This document shows, one piece after another, positions 59,941-64,000 of a stretch of DNA of 64,000 bases; position 1 is the first letter of the stretch, and every line of letters starts with the position of its first letter. A model generated the notes under the pieces. The model ran no database searches, had not been told where the DNA came from, and was given only the letters and a program-made list of their open reading frames with translations. The position numbers were made by a program, and so were the translations under genes. This stretch comes from DASXUX01 sp036504595 (GTDB taxonomy: Bacteria > Planctomycetota > SZUA-567 > H5-PLA8): assembly GCA_036504595.1 (NCBI GenBank), contig DASXUX010000042.1:422228-486227 (forward strand), written 5' to 3'.

Positions 59941-62900
59941 ATGAGTACTTTTCTGAACCGCGTTTCGAGCGCCACGGTCTGGTTGGTAAGCAGTGTCGCG
60001 TTGCTGTTAGTCGTGTTGAACGTTGCCTTTGCCGTAAGCGCGACTGATTCGCGGCCAATCCCTGACGTCTTAGGTCTGCCGCCCTTCGATCACACCCTCA
60101 CGCTACTCGACCAAAGAAGCAACAGCAAACTTGCCCTGAAGTACGTTACGGCCATGACCAATCAAGGCATCGAGCAAAAGGCCACCGGAACTGTAGACGC
60201 TCAAGTCAGTGCTTCCCGGAGCACGTACCAATCCAAATTCACGCTCTCGCTTGCCAACCTTCTTCCGAACACTGCGTATCAATTAAAGGTGCTTATCGGC
60301 AACGACGTTAACTCGACGAATGCTACGTCAATCACTACAGATGGGTCTGGTGCGTTCCATGCCACCTACGTGATGGGAAAGAGTTCACGCGGGTCAACAC
60401 CGATGCCGCCTGCGATGCATCCGCTACATGGCCTGCGCGAGTTGGATGTCGTCAACGCCAGTTCTCAAGTGGTACTACGGGCGGACCAAGTAGATCCGAA
60501 TGCCCTGAAGTATCAAGCCATGCTGCAAATGCATAACACCGGGTTCATCCCGACCGCGAGCGGCTCCATAGGTATCCGGGCCACTCCGATCAACGTCAGT
60601 TTCCTGTTGGCCGCCAAGAAGTTGCAGCCATCCACGTCGTACGTATTCCTGGTCAATGGAATGGCGTGGAACACGATCAAGTCGGACCAGCACGGCACGA
60701 TAAGAGTTACATTTAACAGTCATTCGCTGCGCGTCTTCGATATCCGCACCATAGCCCTGACAGATCAGGACCGCGCCCACGTTGTTCTGGCGCTATTCCC
60801 CGGAAGTGGTAACGGAATTTTCCCCGCAGACCATGGCGCGCCCACCGTGATATCTACGAACCCTGGCTTCAACGCGACAGGCGTGCCTATTAACGCCGCC
60901 ATCAACGCGACTTTCAACGAAGGCATGGACCCTGCCACGATTAATAACACAACCTTTCTCTTAGTACAGACTGTGTCTGGTGTGTCCACCAATGGAAACA
61001 TAACATACACTAGTGCGACTGCGACCGCGACTTTTGCACCCGCAACCAATCTTTTGCCATATACGACCTATACCGCTACGATTACGACCGGAGCCAAGGA
61101 TGTGGCCGGCAACGAAGTGGTGAGTAACTACATTTGGAACTTTACGACTGGTGCGGGTGCAGACAATACGAGCCCCACCGTGACTTTCACGTCCCCCACT
61201 AATGGTTCCGTCAATGTGCCGGTCAACCGAATAATCAACGTGGCCTTCAGTGAGGTGATGGCTTCAACAACAATCAGCGCCGCGACCTTCAAATTGGTGC
61301 AAACCATTTCTGGCGTGTCCACCAATGGCAACATAACCTACTCCGGCACAAGCGCGACCTTCGCGCCCTTAACCTCTCTCTCTCTCGGCACCAGCTATAC
61401 GGCCACGATCACCAATGGGGCCACGGACCTGGCAGGCAATGCCATGGCAAGTGACTTCTCATTTGTCTTTACAACAGGTGCAGCCGCAGACACCATCCCA
61501 CCGACAGTGAGTGTCACATCCCCTACGGATACAGCCGCGGATGTGCCCATCAACAGGAAAGTCACTGTAGGCTTCAGCGAGGCGATGAATCCGGCAACGA
61601 TCAGCACGGCATCCTTTACCCTGAAGGAGACAGTGAGCGGGAATAGCGTGGCGGGAACAGTCACCCCCATCGGCACATCGGCGGTCTTTGCGCCCACAAG
61701 CGATCTCGCAGCCAGCACCAAATATACAGCGACGATTACAACCGGGGTCAAGGATCTGGCAGGCAATGCCATGGCAAGTAACTTCTCATTCACCTTTACA
61801 ACAGGTGCCGCCGCAGACAAGACCGCACCCACAGTGAGTTTCACGGCGCCTACCGATGGTGCCAAAGCGGTGCCCATCAACCAGGTTATCCAGGTAGCCT
61901 TCAGTGAAACGATGGACCCCTTAACGCTCACAACGGACACCTTTGCGGTGACAGGCCCTGGCATGACACCCGTAGACGGAACAGTCTCTCACACTGGTAC
62001 AACGGCGACTTTCATCCCGTTCAGTACCAACGGTCTCGACGCCAACGTTCTATTCACGTGCACGATCACAACCGGGGCCAAGGATTTGGCAGGCAACTCT
62101 CTGGCTACGAACTACGTATGGACCTTTACGACCACCGGAGGCGCGGACACCACCGATCCTACCGTGCTTTCCACAATCCCGCTTGATGGTGCCACGCTTG
62201 TGGCGCCCAACAGCGTCGTCACCGCCACCTTCAGTGAGGCGATGAACACGATCACCACAGCAATGTTTACCGTGAAGGCGACAGTCAGCAGCATTGACGT
62301 CGGCGGAACAGTCGCCTACGCTCCAGGCAGCAACACTGCGACCTACACACCACCATCAGGCACTTTCGCTCCCAGTACCCAGTACACCGTTACGATCAAG
62401 GGCGGGCTCGACCCTAACAGCGCCACGGATCTGGCTGGCAATCCATTAGCATCTGGACTTGTACCCAATCCATGGACCTTTACGACCGGTGCAGCACCAG
62501 ACAAGACCGCCCCCACGGTAACTCTTGCAGTTCCCGCGAATCTTGCCTCAAACGAGGAGCTCAACATCTCCATCAACGCAACGTTCAGCGAAGCGATGGC
62601 CCCGTTAACGCTCAGCACAGCAACCTTTACGGTGCAAGCCAGCGGCCCCCCCGCGGGCCCGCTCATAGCAGGGTGGGTCACCTATGATACACTGAGCCAT
62701 ATTGCGACCTTCACACCAAAGGAGAAGCTCGCAGCCAGCACTCAGTATACTGCGACGATCACAACCGGGGCCACCGACTTGGCTGGCAATGCATTAGTAT
62801 CTGGACTTGTGCCGAATCCATGGACCTTTACCACAGGTACAGGACTCGCGCCAAACGCAGTACCGCTTGGTTCGGCGGCGACTTACGGGATCATGGCAAC

Positions 62901-63513
62901 CGCCACGGTCGCCAACACCGGTCCCTCCACTATAAATGGGGATGTGTCGTTAGACCCGGGCAGTGCAATGACTGGATTTCCGCCGGGAGTGGTGAACGGC
63001 ACGATACACATTAACGATACAGTGTCAGCAAAGGCCAAAGAGGACCTGTTGGCCGCGTACAACTGGGCCAAGAGCCTACCAGCGGACCCGGGCCTGTTTG
63101 TTGTAGGTACTGTGGACTTGGGCCAGGTACTGATGCCCGGTCATGTCCCCGGCAATCTTCCCCCAGGCATCTATAGCTCTGGTAGCACGATGTTAGCCTC
63201 GACCCCTGTCACTCTTGACGCAGGCGGCAACGCGAATGCCGTCTGGGTCTTCCAGATCGGTTCCTCGCTGACTACGAATGGCACGGGCAATGTTTTGCTG
63301 GCTGGCGGTGCTCAGGCCAAGAACGTGTTCTTTGTGCCCACTGTTGATGCGACTATAGGTGCGGGCACTGTTTTCAATGGAACCATAGTGACTGGCAGAG
63401 ATGCTACTGGTGTGAGTGGTGCCAGGATATTCGGCAGAATTCTGGCCGGAGCACTCCCTGCTGGTGGCGCAATTAACTTGGACACCAACACTGTTATCGT
63501 GCCCGCTCCATAA
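59941..63513 (+). CDS. exported ice-binding (DUF3494) protein with six SbsA-like Ig repeats
   Basis: The 1190-residue product has a signal peptide (about 1-33) and a strong AGGAGGG site. Residues about 45-290 hold two related beta domains (HTLTLLDQRSNSKLALKY and LKYQAMLQMHNTGFIPTAS). Six Big_5/SbsA-type Ig-like repeats of about 108 residues follow (about 299-970), each opening with PTVxxTxP and VPIN and closing with DLAGNxxxSNFxFTFTTG. The C-terminal 215 residues (LGSAATYGIMATATVANTGPS, TINGDVSLDPG, ARIFGRILAGALPAGGAINLD) match the DUF3494 ice-binding beta-helix. It probably acts at the cell surface or outside as an ice adhesin or similar. Lower GC than the left half. Confidence 0.9.
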   Translation: MSTFLNRVSSATVWLVSSVALLLVVLNVAFAVSATDSRPIPDVLGLPPFDHTLTLLDQRSNSKLALKYVTAMTNQGIEQKATGTVDAQVSASRSTYQSKFTLSLANLLPNTAYQLKVLIGNDVNSTNATSITTDGSGAFHATYVMGKSSRGSTPMPPAMHPLHGLRELDVVNASSQVVLRADQVDPNALKYQAMLQMHNTGFIPTASGSIGIRATPINVSFLLAAKKLQPSTSYVFLVNGMAWNTIKSDQHGTIRVTFNSHSLRVFDIRTIALTDQDRAHVVLALFPGSGNGIFPADHGAPTVISTNPGFNATGVPINAAINATFNEGMDPATINNTTFLLVQTVSGVSTNGNITYTSATATATFAPATNLLPYTTYTATITTGAKDVAGNEVVSNYIWNFTTGAGADNTSPTVTFTSPTNGSVNVPVNRIINVAFSEVMASTTISAATFKLVQTISGVSTNGNITYSGTSATFAPLTSLSLGTSYTATITNGATDLAGNAMASDFSFVFTTGAAADTIPPTVSVTSPTDTAADVPINRKVTVGFSEAMNPATISTASFTLKETVSGNSVAGTVTPIGTSAVFAPTSDLAASTKYTATITTGVKDLAGNAMASNFSFTFTTGAAADKTAPTVSFTAPTDGAKAVPINQVIQVAFSETMDPLTLTTDTFAVTGPGMTPVDGTVSHTGTTATFIPFSTNGLDANVLFTCTITTGAKDLAGNSLATNYVWTFTTTGGADTTDPTVLSTIPLDGATLVAPNSVVTATFSEAMNTITTAMFTVKATVSSIDVGGTVAYAPGSNTATYTPPSGTFAPSTQYTVTIKGGLDPNSATDLAGNPLASGLVPNPWTFTTGAAPDKTAPTVTLAVPANLASNEELNISINATFSEAMAPLTLSTATFTVQASGPPAGPLIAGWVTYDTLSHIATFTPKEKLAASTQYTATITTGATDLAGNALVSGLVPNPWTFTTGTGLAPNAVPLGSAATYGIMATATVANTGPSTINGDVSLDPGSAMTGFPPGVVNGTIHINDTVSAKAKEDLLAAYNWAKSLPADPGLFVVGTVDLGQVLMPGHVPGNLPPGIYSSGSTMLASTPVTLDAGGNANAVWVFQIGSSLTTNGTGNVLLAGGAQAKNVFFVPTVDATIGAGTVFNGTIVTGRDATGVSGARIFGRILAGALPAGGAINLDTNTVIVPAP

Positions 63514-63805
63514 GGCATGATGGAGTTGGTGGGCGATCATGATGCTGATGAACCCCAAGGAGCTTGTTAATCTCTCGCAGGGCAAAGGAAGGCTGTCGTG
63601 GCAGAATATCTTGGCGGAAAGGGGCTTCTCTTGGGTAGTTGCGAGGACGCCATGAATGGCGCACAGTTGCGCGGCCCCCAATGCTCGTTTCAACTCGCCG
63701 CGGTGAATACGCGGAGAAACCTTCGCTCAGGCCACCGGGGCCGGCAGACACATCAACAATCGGGATCGGGTTGCTGTCCTTCACGCGCAGTATTCCACCA
63801 ATCAA
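63514..63805 (-). pseudogene. truncated 5' part of a cytosine-5 DNA methyltransferase
   Basis: A minus-strand frame from about 63805 begins with NPIPIVDVSAGPGGLSEGFSAY, which is motif I (FxGxGG-type SAM site) of C5 methyltransferases of the kind usually reading IPVVDLFAGPGGLGEGF. After SPRR the sequence no longer matches any methyltransferase motif and the frame closes at the end of the ice-binding protein gene. Motif IV (PCQ) and later motifs are absent, so this is a relic. A frameshift right after motif I is possible. Confidence 0.45.
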
Positions 63806-63856
63806 CGTCGGAGCCCATCTATCTCATTCGCAACGTACGAGCACAAACACGCCCTC

Positions 63857-63880
63857 GCGAGTTCAGACATCTGAACTCGC
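63857..63880. repeat. 24-bp palindrome, second copy of the GAGTTCAGAC element
   Basis: GCGAGTTCAGA and TCTGAACTCGC pair perfectly around a central CA. The arms and the following CCGGTGCAA match the element at 46545-46590 with few changes. The two copies lie 17.3 kb apart and enclose the island cargo seen in this window. Confidence 0.65.
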
Positions 63881-64000
63881 CGGTGCAAACACCCAAAAGA
63901 GGGGCGCGGATTATACAGTGTTCCCGATCGTGTCCCGGAAAAATCTACATAATTCTCACAACTCACCGCGGTCATGCGACTTAGCGCTTTCTCGCTGTCT

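Noticed and set aside
63931..63951. TCCCGGAAAAATCT as a possible attR matching the tRNA-Gln end (CCCGGAAACCAATCT)
   Set aside because: The match is about ten bases with gaps, too short for an att core, and the T arm sequence is absent.

Overview
The window reads like a chromosomal segment from a Gram-negative member of the PVC group or a neighbouring uncultured phylum (Planctomycetota, Verrucomicrobiota or Hydrogenedentota-like). This is inferred from gene content: secreted glycoside hydrolases with discoidin domains, DUF1570 and DUF5054 proteins, secreted TIM-barrel isomerase-like proteins, an AmmeMemoRadiSam radical SAM enzyme, and many palindromic or short-word repeats that enter coding sequences in frame. 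No rRNA or ribosomal protein gene is present, so the phylum is not settled.

Left part, about 1-44.4 kb (GC-rich, ordinary chromosome). It opens with a secreted ADP-ribosylglycohydrolase-like protein, an MFS transporter, an outer-membrane barrel, TIM-barrel proteins and a GH29 fucosidase. A pair of PilT-family ATPases follows, one with a destroyed nucleotide site. Then come lysA, a DUF1570 metallopeptidase-like protein and a sodium:solute symporter. A compact aryl-acid cluster (thioesterase, iorA, iorB, ACT protein, paaK) would convert aromatic 2-oxo acids to aryl-CoA and activate aryl-acetates. Next are a DUF5054 (GH38-like) protein, a GH2 enzyme and aspartate kinase; with lysA the last covers two steps of lysine synthesis. 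Two adjacent toxin-antitoxin modules, two paralogous membrane proteins, a dUTPase-like protein and a parvulin chaperone follow. The segment ends with a glycosyltransferase/PIG-L deacetylase pair, a HAD phosphatase, transaldolase, two divergent ABC half-transporters and an orphan solute-binding protein.

Right part, about 44.7-64 kb (accessory). A tRNA-Gln(TTG) gene is followed about 100 bp later by a tyrosine recombinase on the same strand, the classic layout of an integrated island. Behind it lie a recombinase-like remnant, a single 32-bp sequence matching a type I-C CRISPR repeat with no cas genes nearby, and a palindromic motif that recurs at the far right edge. The cargo is sparse, with long degenerate gaps and visibly lower GC: a giant secreted beta-propeller/beta-helix/PKD protein, a GAF-PAS-sigma54 regulator, a divergent receiver protein, a SpoIIAA-like protein, a thiamine-dependent 2-oxo-acid decarboxylase next to a zinc alcohol dehydrogenase, and a 1190-residue exported protein with six SbsA-like Ig repeats ending in an ice-binding (DUF3494) domain. 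The last 500 bp hold a broken 5' piece of a cytosine-5 DNA methyltransferase.

The most unusual items are the active/inactive PilT pair with its 91-bp repeat array upstream, the in-frame repeat insertions in lysA, iorA and the GH2 gene, the solitary CRISPR repeat, and the ice-binding adhesin-like protein with the decarboxylase/dehydrogenase pair in the same island.
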